Under the pieces are notes generated by a model. The model did no database searches, was not told the origin of the DNA, and saw only the letters and a program-made list of their open reading frames with translations. Both the position numbers and the translations under genes were made by a program. This document shows, piece by piece, positions 9,332-17,171 of a stretch of 46,248 nt of DNA (positions within the stretch are counted from its first letter, which is position 1; each line of letters opens with the position of its first letter). Origin of the DNA: Deltaproteobacteria bacterium (lineage in GTDB: Bacteria > Desulfobacterota > Desulfobacteria > Desulfobacterales > Desulfosalsimonadaceae); contig JAADHK010000027.1 in the NCBI GenBank assembly GCA_013151835.1, positions 1 through 46,248 on the forward strand, given 5' to 3'.

Positions 9332-10249
9332 ATGACAAAAAAGGATCCAAAACATATAAAGACCGACGGGAAAGCAAAACCGCCTGCGCGTTCATCCGGA
9401 TGGATGTTTATGATCTTTTTCGCATCCGGGTTCATGTTTTTCATAGGTGTGCTGGTGGGCAGAAATACCGCGCCGATCCATTTTGATAAAGACAGCCTTG
9501 AACAGCAACTCGTCCATCTCCAGAGGAGCGTTCTTGATAAATCTTCCGTTGCTACGGCAGCCATTGAAGACAAATTGCAAAAGCATCCGGTTTTTGATTT
9601 TTATGACAAGTTAAAGGAAAAAACGGATCATAAAGGCGCCCATGTTCAGACGCCCGTGAAAAAACCCAAATACCAAAAGCCCGGACCCATGGCCCTGGCT
9701 TTGGCGTCCAGGGCGCGGCCATTGGCTGGCCCTGAACCTGTGCCTAAGACGGGTCCGGATGTGGGGTCCGTGATCCGGACTGAAACAGAAAAAGAGACAA
9801 AACCCCAGGCCATAGCTGAAACCAAAATTGCGGCCCTAAAAACCGTACCGCTTGAGCAGGCGCCTGAAACAGCACAACCTGTAAAGGCAAAGCCTGTGCA
9901 AAAACAGGAGTTGACTGCGGAAGTACGCAATAAACCAGCGCCCGGGAAAAAGCCGGTTTATTCAGGGCGTAAATACGCTATTCAGGTGGCATCGTTAAAA
10001 GACACCAGAAGTGCGGAGAGTATAAGAAATAAATTCCGGTCAAAGGGGTATCCGGCATATATTCAGGAGGCTATCGTTCAGGGGCGCGGCCAGTGGTTCA
10101 GGGTAAGAATCGGCCCGTACTCGGACAAGTCCCAGGCCGCAAGCGATCTTTCCCGGCTCCAGCAGGCAGGGGTCGACGCCATACTTTTTCTGTCGGATAC
10201 GGGTGTAAAAAGAAATACAGGGGGTAAGAATGAAAATAACAAGGGATGA
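9332..10249 (+). CDS. SPOR-domain membrane protein
   Basis: A 305-residue bitopic inner-membrane protein. A short basic N-terminus is followed by one transmembrane helix at about residues 24-42 (WMFMIFFASGFMFFIGVLVG), then a long low-complexity Pro/Lys/Ala periplasmic linker (about 100-210) and a C-terminal SPOR domain (about 210-290; KYAIQVASLKDTRSAESIRN, WFRVRIGPYSDK). SPOR domains bind denuded glycan strands and usually localise proteins to the division septum, so a cell-division or envelope role is likely. It sits between argS and gatC, an arrangement I associate with delta-proteobacterial genomes, and its last 20 bases overlap gatC. Confidence 0.88.
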   Translation: MTKKDPKHIKTDGKAKPPARSSGWMFMIFFASGFMFFIGVLVGRNTAPIHFDKDSLEQQLVHLQRSVLDKSSVATAAIEDKLQKHPVFDFYDKLKEKTDHKGAHVQTPVKKPKYQKPGPMALALASRARPLAGPEPVPKTGPDVGSVIRTETEKETKPQAIAETKIAALKTVPLEQAPETAQPVKAKPVQKQELTAEVRNKPAPGKKPVYSGRKYAIQVASLKDTRSAESIRNKFRSKGYPAYIQEAIVQGRGQWFRVRIGPYSDKSQAASDLSRLQQAGVDAILFLSDTGVKRNTGGKNENNKG

Positions 10250-10514
10250 GGTCATCCATGTTGCGGCCCTGGCCAGGCTGTGCGTGGCCGGAGACGATAT
10301 AGACCGCATGGCGGATCAGGTGGGCGATATTTTAAGCTATGTGGAGACATTGAGCCGTGTTGATACCACCGGCGTGCCTCCGACCGCACATGCCATAGAC
10401 ATAAACAACGCGTTTCGGGATGATACGCCGGGCAGACATCTGGACAATGCCGGGGCTTTGGCGAACGCGCCCGAGGCAGAGGACGGGTTGTTTGTGGTGC
10501 CCAGAATAATATAG
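10230..10514 (+). CDS. gatC: Asp/Glu-tRNA amidotransferase subunit C
   Basis: The small subunit of the GatCAB amidotransferase, which converts Glu-tRNA(Gln) to Gln-tRNA(Gln) and, in some bacteria, Asp-tRNA(Asn) to Asn-tRNA(Asn). At 94 residues it has normal length and the family pattern EVIHVAALARL near the start and a C-terminal DGLFVVPRII. It wraps around GatA as a scaffold. A strong GGGGG ribosome site lies just upstream inside the SPOR gene, which it overlaps by 20 bases. In many genomes gatA follows immediately; here 632 bases with two other genes intervene. Confidence 0.95.
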   Translation: MKITRDEVIHVAALARLCVAGDDIDRMADQVGDILSYVETLSRVDTTGVPPTAHAIDINNAFRDDTPGRHLDNAGALANAPEAEDGLFVVPRII

Positions 10515-10524
10515 GCACGTAATT

Positions 10525-10574
10525 GTAGGTCGGGATTCTTTCCCGACAATCGCCGGGTAAGAAACCCGGCCTAC
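10525..10574. repeat. REP-like double-hairpin palindrome, copy 1
   Basis: A 50-base palindromic unit beginning GTAGGTCGGG and ending CCCGGCCTAC. It contains two small stem-loops, CGGGATTCTTTCCCG and CGGGTAAGAAACCCG. A partial second copy is at 16368-16394. It lies just downstream of gatC and 44 bases before the DUF4258/DUF2283 pair, so it may mark where foreign DNA entered the gat operon. Confidence 0.75.
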
Positions 10575-10618
10575 TCCATGGTTATTTGTTCGGCGAAAAA
10601 GAAAGAGGGTAATATCAA

Positions 10619-10846
10619 GTGATAATAAAATTCTCCCGCCATGCAAAACGCAGGGCAAAGCTCTATAAGATATCGGAATCAACGGTCGAGGGAATATTGG
10701 ATGTCTTGGAATTAACCGATGGAGAACATGAGGTGATAAGAGAAGTGTCTGGTTTTAAATATCCAATAAAGATTGTTGTTGCTGTTGAAGATAATATAAT
10801 AACAGTAATCACAAACTACCTGTTGAAGAAAGGACGAAGCAAATGA
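10619..10846 (+). CDS. DUF4258 protein, toxin-like member of a putative TA pair
   Basis: A 75-residue basic protein with the DUF4258 pattern: an initial FSRHAKRRAKLYKIS helix, a central strand region and the ending NIITVITNYLLKKGR. DUF4258 proteins resemble small RelE/BrnT-like folds and are often found next to DUF2283 proteins, which suggests a toxin-antitoxin or similar module, but function is unproven. The start is GTG at 10619 after GAGGG. The stop overlaps the next ATG by four bases (ATGA). Codon use is more A/T-rich than in the flanking gat genes, consistent with horizontal acquisition. Confidence 0.8.
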   Translation: MIIKFSRHAKRRAKLYKISESTVEGILDVLELTDGEHEVIREVSGFKYPIKIVVAVEDNIITVITNYLLKKGRSK

Positions 10847-11088
10847 AAGTACATTATGATGAAGAAATAGACGCTTTGTACCTGAAGTTAAGCGATCAAC
10901 AACCAGATGGAGTTATCGAAATCGCTGAAGGTATAAATATTGACACAACGGCCGATGGAAAGCTTGCCGGTATTGAGATACTCAAGGCATCCAGGAAATT
11001 TAATATTAATACAATCCTCTCATACACTCTTGACTTGGACTCCGACATATTGAAACCAAAAGTAGCCGAACTCGGCGTTGCACTCTGA
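10843..11088 (+). CDS. DUF2283 protein, putative antitoxin partner
   Basis: An 81-residue acidic protein typical of DUF2283: it opens with [18 protein letters not shown], continues with [25 protein letters not shown], and is predicted to be a small alpha/beta fold. It is translationally coupled (ATGA) to the DUF4258 gene. The acidic partner downstream of a basic one fits an antitoxin-like role, an inference from gene order only. It ends 58 bases before gatA and so splits the gatC-gatA operon. Confidence 0.82.
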   Translation: MKVHYDEEIDALYLKLSDQQPDGVIEIAEGINIDTTADGKLAGIEILKASRKFNINTILSYTLDLDSDILKPKVAELGVAL

Positions 11089-11146
11089 CCGCAAGCATTC
11101 ATTGTTTCTTGAAATGCGGTTTTACATAAAGGGGAAACCATACCAT

Positions 11147-12607
11147 ATGCAGCTCTATGAACTGACGATTCACGAGGCCCGCGACTTGCTGGAAAAAAAA
11201 GAGATCAGCGCGCTTGAACTCACGGAATCGGTTTTGGCGCGAATTGATGCTGTGGATGACAAGACGGATGCCTATCTCACCGTTACGGCCGATACGGCCC
11301 GGGCCCGGGCCAAAGCTGCGGATAAGGCCATTGCGGGTGGCACGGCCGGTCCGCTTGCAGGCATTCCGCTTGCCATAAAGGATCTGATCTGCACCAGGGG
11401 TGTGCGAACGACCTGCGCATCAAAGATCCTTTCCGATTTTGTCCCGCCCTATGATGCGGCCGTAATGGAAAGGCTTTCCACGGCCGGGGCGGTAATGGTG
11501 GGCAAGGTCAACATGGACGAATTCGCCATGGGATCTTCCACCGAAAATTCGGCCTTTAAAAACACGAAAAACCCGTGGGATCTCACCCGGGTTCCCGGCG
11601 GGTCGAGCGGCGGGTCCGCAGCTGCGGTTGTGGCCGACATGTGTCTCGGCGCCCTTGGGTCGGACACGGGCGGCTCAATTCGTCAGCCTGCATCCCATTG
11701 CGGAGTCGTGGGACTCAAGCCGACCTACGGAAGGGTTTCAAGATTCGGCCTTGTGGCCTATGCATCGTCTCTCGACCAGATCGGCCCGCTTGCAAAGGAC
11801 GTGACAGATGCCGCCATTCTTTCAGGTGTGATTTCGGGATATGACAGGCGGGATTCCACCAGCGCCGACCGTCCGGTCCCGGACTATGGCGCAGCCCTTG
11901 CCGGGGACGTTACGGGCCGCACCATAGGGATACCTGAAGAATATTTTAATTCAAAAGGCATTGACCCGGACGTGCGGGCGGCCGTGGAAAATGCGATTTC
12001 AGCGCTAAAGGACGCAGGCGCGAAATGCATCGATATCTCACTGCCCCACACGCCTTACGCCGTGGCGGCATATTATTTGATAGCGCCCGCAGAGGCCAGT
12101 TCCAACCTTGCCAGATACGATGGCGTGAAATACGGATTCAGGGATATGTCCGCAACAGCTCTTTCGGACATGTACACGGCCTCCCGGTCGGCCGGGTTCG
12201 GGCCGGAGGTCCAGCGCCGGATAATCCTGGGAACATATGCCCTTTCAGCCGGTTACTACGATGCCTATTACAAGAAGGCATCCCAGGTGCGGACCCTGAT
12301 TATAAATGATTTTAAAAATGCCTTTAAAAAATGCGACGTGATCGCCGGTCCCGTGGCCCCGACCCCGGCGTTCAGCCTGGGCGAAAAGACGCAGGACCCG
12401 CTTACCATGTATCTGTCGGATATATTCACGCTGTCGGCAAATCTAGCCGGCATTCCGGGGCTTTCGGTGCCGTGCGGCTTTTCGAAATCCGGGCTCCCCA
12501 TAGGGCTCCAGCTCATGGGAAATTATTTTGATGAGGCAATCCTGTTCGACACGGCCCTGTGCGTGGAGCGAGCCATGGGGATTGCGCATAAGCGACCCAG
12601 GCTTTAG
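11147..12607 (+). CDS. gatA: Asp/Glu-tRNA amidotransferase subunit A
   Basis: The 486-residue glutaminase subunit of GatCAB, an amidase-signature enzyme releasing ammonia from glutamine for tRNA amidation. The Ser-cisSer-Lys triad is visible: Lys78 in [11 protein letters not shown], Ser153 in [11 protein letters not shown] and nucleophile Ser177 in [11 protein letters not shown]. Positions are within one residue of well-studied GatA proteins, supporting the ATG at 11147 with AGGGG upstream rather than the TTG at 11078 that would overlap the DUF2283 gene. gatB is 6.4 kb downstream on the opposite strand, so subunit balance must be set across two transcripts. Confidence 0.97.
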   Translation: MQLYELTIHEARDLLEKKEISALELTESVLARIDAVDDKTDAYLTVTADTARARAKAADKAIAGGTAGPLAGIPLAIKDLICTRGVRTTCASKILSDFVPPYDAAVMERLSTAGAVMVGKVNMDEFAMGSSTENSAFKNTKNPWDLTRVPGGSSGGSAAAVVADMCLGALGSDTGGSIRQPASHCGVVGLKPTYGRVSRFGLVAYASSLDQIGPLAKDVTDAAILSGVISGYDRRDSTSADRPVPDYGAALAGDVTGRTIGIPEEYFNSKGIDPDVRAAVENAISALKDAGAKCIDISLPHTPYAVAAYYLIAPAEASSNLARYDGVKYGFRDMSATALSDMYTASRSAGFGPEVQRRIILGTYALSAGYYDAYYKKASQVRTLIINDFKNAFKKCDVIAGPVAPTPAFSLGEKTQDPLTMYLSDIFTLSANLAGIPGLSVPCGFSKSGLPIGLQLMGNYFDEAILFDTALCVERAMGIAHKRPRL

Positions 12608-12651
12608 ACCGGCCGTAAAAAGGTCTGATTATGGTCTTTAAAAAATGGTTG

Positions 12652-12754
12652 GTTCCCACGCTGGAGTGTGGGAACGAGATATATTCGCACGGGCAACGCA
12701 GCGGAAGGCTTCAGCCTTCCATGTAATTTCATGAAAGGCGGCCTGAAGGCCGCC
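12652..12754. repeat. Three successive short hairpins between gatA and mutL
   Basis: Three perfect inverted repeats lie in a row: GTTCCCAC/GTGGGAAC (12652-12659, 12668-12675), GGAAGGCT/AGCCTTCC (12703-12710, 12713-12720) and GGCGGCC/GGCCGCC (12737-12743, 12748-12754). The motifs resemble common mobile palindromes of the delta-proteobacterial type. None has a U-tract, so they are more likely repeats than terminators. Confidence 0.65.
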
Positions 12755-12770
12755 CCTACGAGGGCTTGAT

Positions 12771-12980
12771 ATGACAACCATAATGCCGGAAGGCGATGAA
12801 ATTAGAAAAGCGGTGAAGTGGATCTGCGATGAAAGGGGAGAGGATCACGGCCGGACAAAGGAACTTATCAATAAAGTGTCCGCAAACTTCGACCTTTCCC
12901 CTGTTGAGACGGAGTTTTTATTCCGTTTCTTTTCGGACAACCAGGCACCAAAGTGCGGACAGTCGCGTGACAAAGATTAA
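12771..12980 (+). CDS. Small hypothetical protein coupled to mutL
   Basis: A 69-residue charged, mostly helical soluble protein (MPEGDEIRKAVKWICDERGE, then LSPVETEFLFRFF). A GAGGG ribosome site is seven bases before ATG 12771. Its last 14 bases overlap the mutL GTG start, implying translational coupling. I do not recognise a named family. No catalytic motif is visible; the Cys pair (Cys19, Cys62) is not in a metal-binding arrangement. A structural or regulatory role is all that can be suggested. Confidence 0.65.
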   Translation: MTTIMPEGDEIRKAVKWICDERGEDHGRTKELINKVSANFDLSPVETEFLFRFFSDNQAPKCGQSRDKD

Positions 12981-14802
12981 AATTCTCCCCGAGATTCTTT
13001 CCAACAAGATCGCTGCGGGCGAGGTGGTCGAGCGGCCCGCGTCCGTGGTAAAAGAGCTTGTGGAAAATGCCATTGACGCTGGTAGCGATAAAATATTAAT
13101 CGAGGTCGAGGCAGGGGGAAAATCGCTCATCAGGGTTTCGGACAACGGCTGCGGCATGGGCCGTGACGACGCCCTTCTTGCCATTGAGCGTTATGCCACA
13201 AGCAAGATCGCTACGGAATCCGATTTGGATAATATAGGAACCTTAGGTTTTCGTGGAGAGGCCCTTCCCAGCATTGCCGCCGTCTCGAGGTTTACCCTGG
13301 TCACGCGTCAGGCCGACTCTGATATTGCCGCCAAAATTTTTGTTGAGGGCGGCCGCATAAAATCGGTGGGCGAGACCGGGGCGCCCTTGGGCACAATGAC
13401 CGAGGTCAGGCATCTTTTTTTCAATACCCCGGGTCGCCGCAAGTTTTTAAAGACCACGACGACCGAGATCGGTCATATCGTGGATGTGGCCGTGCACGCA
13501 GCCCTTGCAAGACCGGATATCCGGGTCCGGCTGGTGCATAACGGCCGTGTCGCCCGTGACTTTCTTCCTGTTTCAGACCCCGCTGACAGGATAGCAGACG
13601 TGTTTGGACCCGACATCCGCCCCCTTCTTTACCCCGTAAAACGGCCGGGTGAATCCATTTCAATTTCAGGATGGATAGTCGATCCTGCCATGGACAACGG
13701 ATCCATGAACCGCATTTTTATTTTTGTAAACGGCCGCCATGTCAAAGACAGGGGCGTGGCCTACGCCCTTGTGGACGGGTATGCGGGGAGGCTGATGAAG
13801 GGCCGTTTTCCCATGGCCGTTATTTATATTGAGATACCCCCCGGCCAGGTCGACGTAAACGTCCATCCCGCAAAACATGAGGTCCGGTTTGTCCGTCCGA
13901 AAGAGGTTCATGAATCCATCCGTTCGGCGGTGGCGGCCGCATGGCAGTCAGACCCGGCCCCCAGGGATCAGGACGCCGGACCACGGATGGGTGAAGATAA
14001 TTCCCAGACCGAATTTCGTACCGGCCCGGTATTTTATGGCCGTACCCGCGTAAGCGAGCCGGATGTCCCCTATGATTCCGGCAGGCGCGCGGATATGCCA
14101 GGCTTCGGGGAAAAAGTCATGCACAGGTCCAAAAACGGTCAGCCGGCAAAGATGCCCCGAAAAAAGCCCGGACTGGAACCGGGGCAGGCTATGCAAGCCC
14201 CCATTTGGGAACGGACCGGCCTCTTGGACGCGGTATTGATCGGCCAGTTTAAAAACGCCTACATTTTGTGCGAAATCGGCGACGAGCTTGTATTTATCGA
14301 CCAGCACGCCGCACATGAACGGATACTCTACGAGAGGCTTAAAAAAAAGCGGGACGCTGGCGCAATACCGGTCCAGAAGCTTTTAATGCCTGAAACCGTG
14401 GAGCTGGGCGCCTCTGAAAGCGCGTTGATTGAGGAAATGGTCGGAGATCTTGCGACTCTGGGGCTTGATATAGAGCATTTCGGGGATGAAACCTTTGTGA
14501 TAAAGTCGCTCCCGGCAATGATCGCCGACCGGGAGATAAAGCCTTTGCTGATCGAATTTGCATCCGAGCTCGCGGGTGACGGCTATACTCCGGGCCTTTT
14601 GGCCGTCATGGACAAGCTGACGATACTCATGGCCTGTCACGGAGCCATCCGGGCGAATCAGCATCTTTTGGAAAAGGAGATGCGTGCCCTGATTTCACAG
14701 CTTGCCGAATGCGACAATCCCTTTAACTGCCCCCACGGCAGGCCGACCACAACCCGCTGGCCGCTCAGAACGTTGGAAAAGGCATTTAAACGGATCGTCT
14801 GA
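12967..14802 (+). CDS. mutL: DNA mismatch repair protein MutL
   Basis: A 611-residue MutL, linking MutS mismatch recognition to strand removal. The N-terminal GHKL ATPase has ENAIDAG (metal-binding Asn34 region), DNGCGM and GFRGEALPSIAAVS. The C-terminal domain carries the metal-dependent endonuclease motif DQHAAHERILYE from residue 445, followed by ACHGAIRA and CPHGRPT. This MutL therefore probably nicks DNA itself, as in organisms lacking MutH. The GTG at 12967 is chosen because VTKIKILPEILSNKIAAGEV is the canonical N-terminus; the frame is open further upstream to 12829 but those residues are non-native and overlap the 69-residue gene. mutS is not in the window. Confidence 0.96.
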   Translation: MTKIKILPEILSNKIAAGEVVERPASVVKELVENAIDAGSDKILIEVEAGGKSLIRVSDNGCGMGRDDALLAIERYATSKIATESDLDNIGTLGFRGEALPSIAAVSRFTLVTRQADSDIAAKIFVEGGRIKSVGETGAPLGTMTEVRHLFFNTPGRRKFLKTTTTEIGHIVDVAVHAALARPDIRVRLVHNGRVARDFLPVSDPADRIADVFGPDIRPLLYPVKRPGESISISGWIVDPAMDNGSMNRIFIFVNGRHVKDRGVAYALVDGYAGRLMKGRFPMAVIYIEIPPGQVDVNVHPAKHEVRFVRPKEVHESIRSAVAAAWQSDPAPRDQDAGPRMGEDNSQTEFRTGPVFYGRTRVSEPDVPYDSGRRADMPGFGEKVMHRSKNGQPAKMPRKKPGLEPGQAMQAPIWERTGLLDAVLIGQFKNAYILCEIGDELVFIDQHAAHERILYERLKKKRDAGAIPVQKLLMPETVELGASESALIEEMVGDLATLGLDIEHFGDETFVIKSLPAMIADREIKPLLIEFASELAGDGYTPGLLAVMDKLTILMACHGAIRANQHLLEKEMRALISQLAECDNPFNCPHGRPTTTRWPLRTLEKAFKRIV

Positions 14803-14831
14803 CCGGCCCCTGATACATGGAGTGCAATATC

Positions 14832-16328
14832 ATGCCCAAAGGCCCCATGATTGGATTCGCCGTTGCCGCCGCAGCCGGGCTCGCCTGTTTCCTGTTGCTG
14901 CTTTTCATGCCCGCAGGTCGGCTTGCGCAGGTTCCATCGGGCGTGCCCCTGATCACGGATAATGGCGCGGATCAGGCAGCCGACCGGGATGTCTGGATGA
15001 ATGCCTCGCTGCGGGACAAAAAGATCGGGTACTCCCATTTAGTGCTCAAAAAAAAGGATAACGGTTTTACGCTCGAGGAGACCCTGTCGATACGCTTTAC
15101 CCTTCTGGGCGCAAGTCGCCCGCTTAAAATGAAAACCACGGCCTCGTTATTACCCGATATGACGTTATCGACGTTTGATTTTGTTATCTATTCCGGCTTG
15201 TTCCGGTTTTCAGCAAAGGGAAGGGCCGCAGGCCCGCGCACCCTGTCGGTGACAACGGCCTCCGGCGCTGCTTCATCCGGCACGGGCGTTACGCATGAAA
15301 TAACCCTGGAAAAGCCGCCGGTCTTAGGATCGTCAATGCTTTTTGCAGTTGGCGCAAAAAAGAACCTGCGCATCGGCGACCGATTCTCTTTTTTTATTTT
15401 TGATCCGGCTACAATGGGAAAAGCGCCCGTCATTGTTGAGGTTACCGGAAAAGAAAAGCTTTTCAATATGGGCATTGATGTGGACACAACGAAACTTACG
15501 ATTGATTTCAAGGGGATGAAAGAAACCGCATGGATTGACGACACCGGTGCGGTCATAAAAGAGACGGGAATGATGGGGCTGTCCCTTGAACGGACCAGCC
15601 GGGATGACGCCCTCGTGGATGTGCCGCCAGGAGCCGGCCCGGATATGGCGCAAATGGCCTCGATTCCTTCAAATATCGTGATCAGTGACCCGGCTGCGGC
15701 CCGGCGTCTGGTTGTTGAAATATCCGGCATTGATACGGGCCGCCTTGCGCTTTGCGGGGGCCGACAGGCTTTTGTCGGAAACCGGCTGACCGTGGCGCTG
15801 GAAGATACACAAAATCTGCCGGAGATTCATAAAATTTCAGACCGTAATATCTTTGGGCCATACCTTGTCCCGGATCCTTACGTGCAATCAAACAACCCGA
15901 AGATAGTCTCTCTCGCAAAAACCCTGGTTGATCCTAAAAAGAGTCTGTATGAAAATTCCCGTGCGCTGTGGAAATGGGTAAATGAAAATATCGCCAAACG
16001 GCCGGTGATTTCGGTTCCGGATGCTCTGTCCACGCTTGAGAACAGGGTGGGGGACTGCAATGAGCATGCGGCCCTTGTCTGCGCCCTGGCAAGGGCTGCG
16101 GGAATTCCGGCAAAGATCGAGACCGGTCTTGTCTACATGCGGGGCCGTTTTTATTACCATGCCTGGAACAGCCTCTACGTGGGCAAATGGATCACGGCCG
16201 ACGCCGCTCTCGGCCAGTTCCCGGCGGATGTCACCCATTTGCGCCTGATAACCGGGTCCCTTGAAAACCAGCTCGATTACGCCGGGATCATAGGGCGCAT
16301 CAGGCTTTCGGTGAAGATTGTTCAATGA
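14832..16328 (+). CDS. Exported or membrane-anchored transglutaminase-like protein
   Basis: A 498-residue protein with an N-terminal hydrophobic signal/anchor (residues 5-27, FAVAAAAGLACFLLLLFM), a large beta-rich periplasmic region and a C-terminal transglutaminase-like cysteine protease fold. The probable catalytic triad is Cys409 (GDCNEHA), His443 (YYHAWNSLYVG) and Asp457 (ITADAAL). Such proteins act as peptidases or amidases; the substrate is unknown. The ATG at 14832 has GGAG nine bases upstream, better than the ATG at 14817, which has none. It precedes an ABC exporter pair by 84 bases, so it may share a role or transcript with it. Confidence 0.82.
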   Translation: MPKGPMIGFAVAAAAGLACFLLLLFMPAGRLAQVPSGVPLITDNGADQAADRDVWMNASLRDKKIGYSHLVLKKKDNGFTLEETLSIRFTLLGASRPLKMKTTASLLPDMTLSTFDFVIYSGLFRFSAKGRAAGPRTLSVTTASGAASSGTGVTHEITLEKPPVLGSSMLFAVGAKKNLRIGDRFSFFIFDPATMGKAPVIVEVTGKEKLFNMGIDVDTTKLTIDFKGMKETAWIDDTGAVIKETGMMGLSLERTSRDDALVDVPPGAGPDMAQMASIPSNIVISDPAAARRLVVEISGIDTGRLALCGGRQAFVGNRLTVALEDTQNLPEIHKISDRNIFGPYLVPDPYVQSNNPKIVSLAKTLVDPKKSLYENSRALWKWVNENIAKRPVISVPDALSTLENRVGDCNEHAALVCALARAAGIPAKIETGLVYMRGRFYYHAWNSLYVGKWITADAALGQFPADVTHLRLITGSLENQLDYAGIIGRIRLSVKIVQ

Positions 16329-16367
16329 TGGCAAAGTCGATTTTTTAACTCCTGTTTTCATTCCTGC

Positions 16368-16394
16368 GCAGGCCGGGTTTCTTACCCGACAATC
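16368..16394. repeat. REP-like palindrome, copy 2 (partial)
   Basis: This 27-base stretch repeats one arm of the palindrome at 10525-10574: AGGCCGGGTTTCTTACCCG, then ACAATC, forming a CGGGTTTCTTACCCG hairpin. It lies between the transglutaminase-like gene and the ABC ATPase gene, just before the latter's ribosome site. Confidence 0.65.
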
Positions 16395-16412
16395 AACCCA
16401 TGAAAGGCGGCC

Positions 16413-17171
16413 ATGATAGAGATTGAAAATATAACCAAGCGTTACGGGAAGACCCTTGCCGTGGACCGGCTGAATCTTACGGTGCGGCCGGGGAAGATTT
16501 TCGGATTTATCGGGCCCAACGGCGCGGGCAAGACCACGACCATAAAGATTCTCGGGGGGCTTATCAGGCCGGATTCCGGGAGGGTGCGTATTTGCGGCAT
16601 TGACATGGCGGAATCTCCCGAAGCGGCCAAGATGAAGATCGGGTTCGTGCCTGATCGACCCTATCTTTATGAAAAGCTTACCGGCATGGAATTTTTGCGA
16701 TTTACGGCCGATTTGTACCGGGTGGATGAGAAGCAGTTGGTGCAAAAGTCAGAGAGCCTTCTGGACCGTTTTTCCCTGATCGATTGGAAGGACGAACTAA
16801 TAGAGGCGTATTCCCACGGCATGAAACAGCGCCTGATTATGGCCTCTGCCATCCTGCATGACCCCGAGATTTTTATCGTGGACGAACCCATGGTGGGACT
16901 CGACCCGGCGGGAATAAGGATGGTAAAGGAGCTGTTTGTGGACCTGGCCGGCCGGGGCATCACGTTTTTCATTTCTACGCATACCCTCACCGTTGCCGAA
17001 GAGATCTGCGACATCATCGGCGTAATAAACAAGGGAAAATTGGTGGCTTACGGCACGAACAACGATTTGAAGATAAGATCAGGAGCCTCGGCCGAAGACC
17101 TTGAATCGGCCTTTTTAGCCATAACCCGCGAGGAAACATTCGGCCCGCCGGTTTCAGGAAATGATTCATGA
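16413..17171 (+). CDS. ABC transporter ATP-binding protein
   Basis: A 252-residue ATPase subunit of an ABC exporter. Walker A is GPNGAGKT at 34-41, the signature motif is the variant YSHGMKQRL in place of LSGGQ, Walker B is FIVDEPMVGLDP, and a switch His lies in FFISTHTLTVAEE. This variant pattern is common in ABC-2 type exporters. It overlaps the permease gene by four bases (ATGA), so the two form one transporter. The cargo cannot be predicted. Confidence 0.93.
   Translation: MIEIENITKRYGKTLAVDRLNLTVRPGKIFGFIGPNGAGKTTTIKILGGLIRPDSGRVRICGIDMAESPEAAKMKIGFVPDRPYLYEKLTGMEFLRFTADLYRVDEKQLVQKSESLLDRFSLIDWKDELIEAYSHGMKQRLIMASAILHDPEIFIVDEPMVGLDPAGIRMVKELFVDLAGRGITFFISTHTLTVAEEICDIIGVINKGKLVAYGTNNDLKIRSGASAEDLESAFLAITREETFGPPVSGNDS

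Noticed and set aside
12829-12966. Extended N-terminus for MutL
   Set aside because: The additional 46 residues do not resemble any MutL N-terminus and lie over the 69-residue gene; GTG 12967 gives the canonical start.
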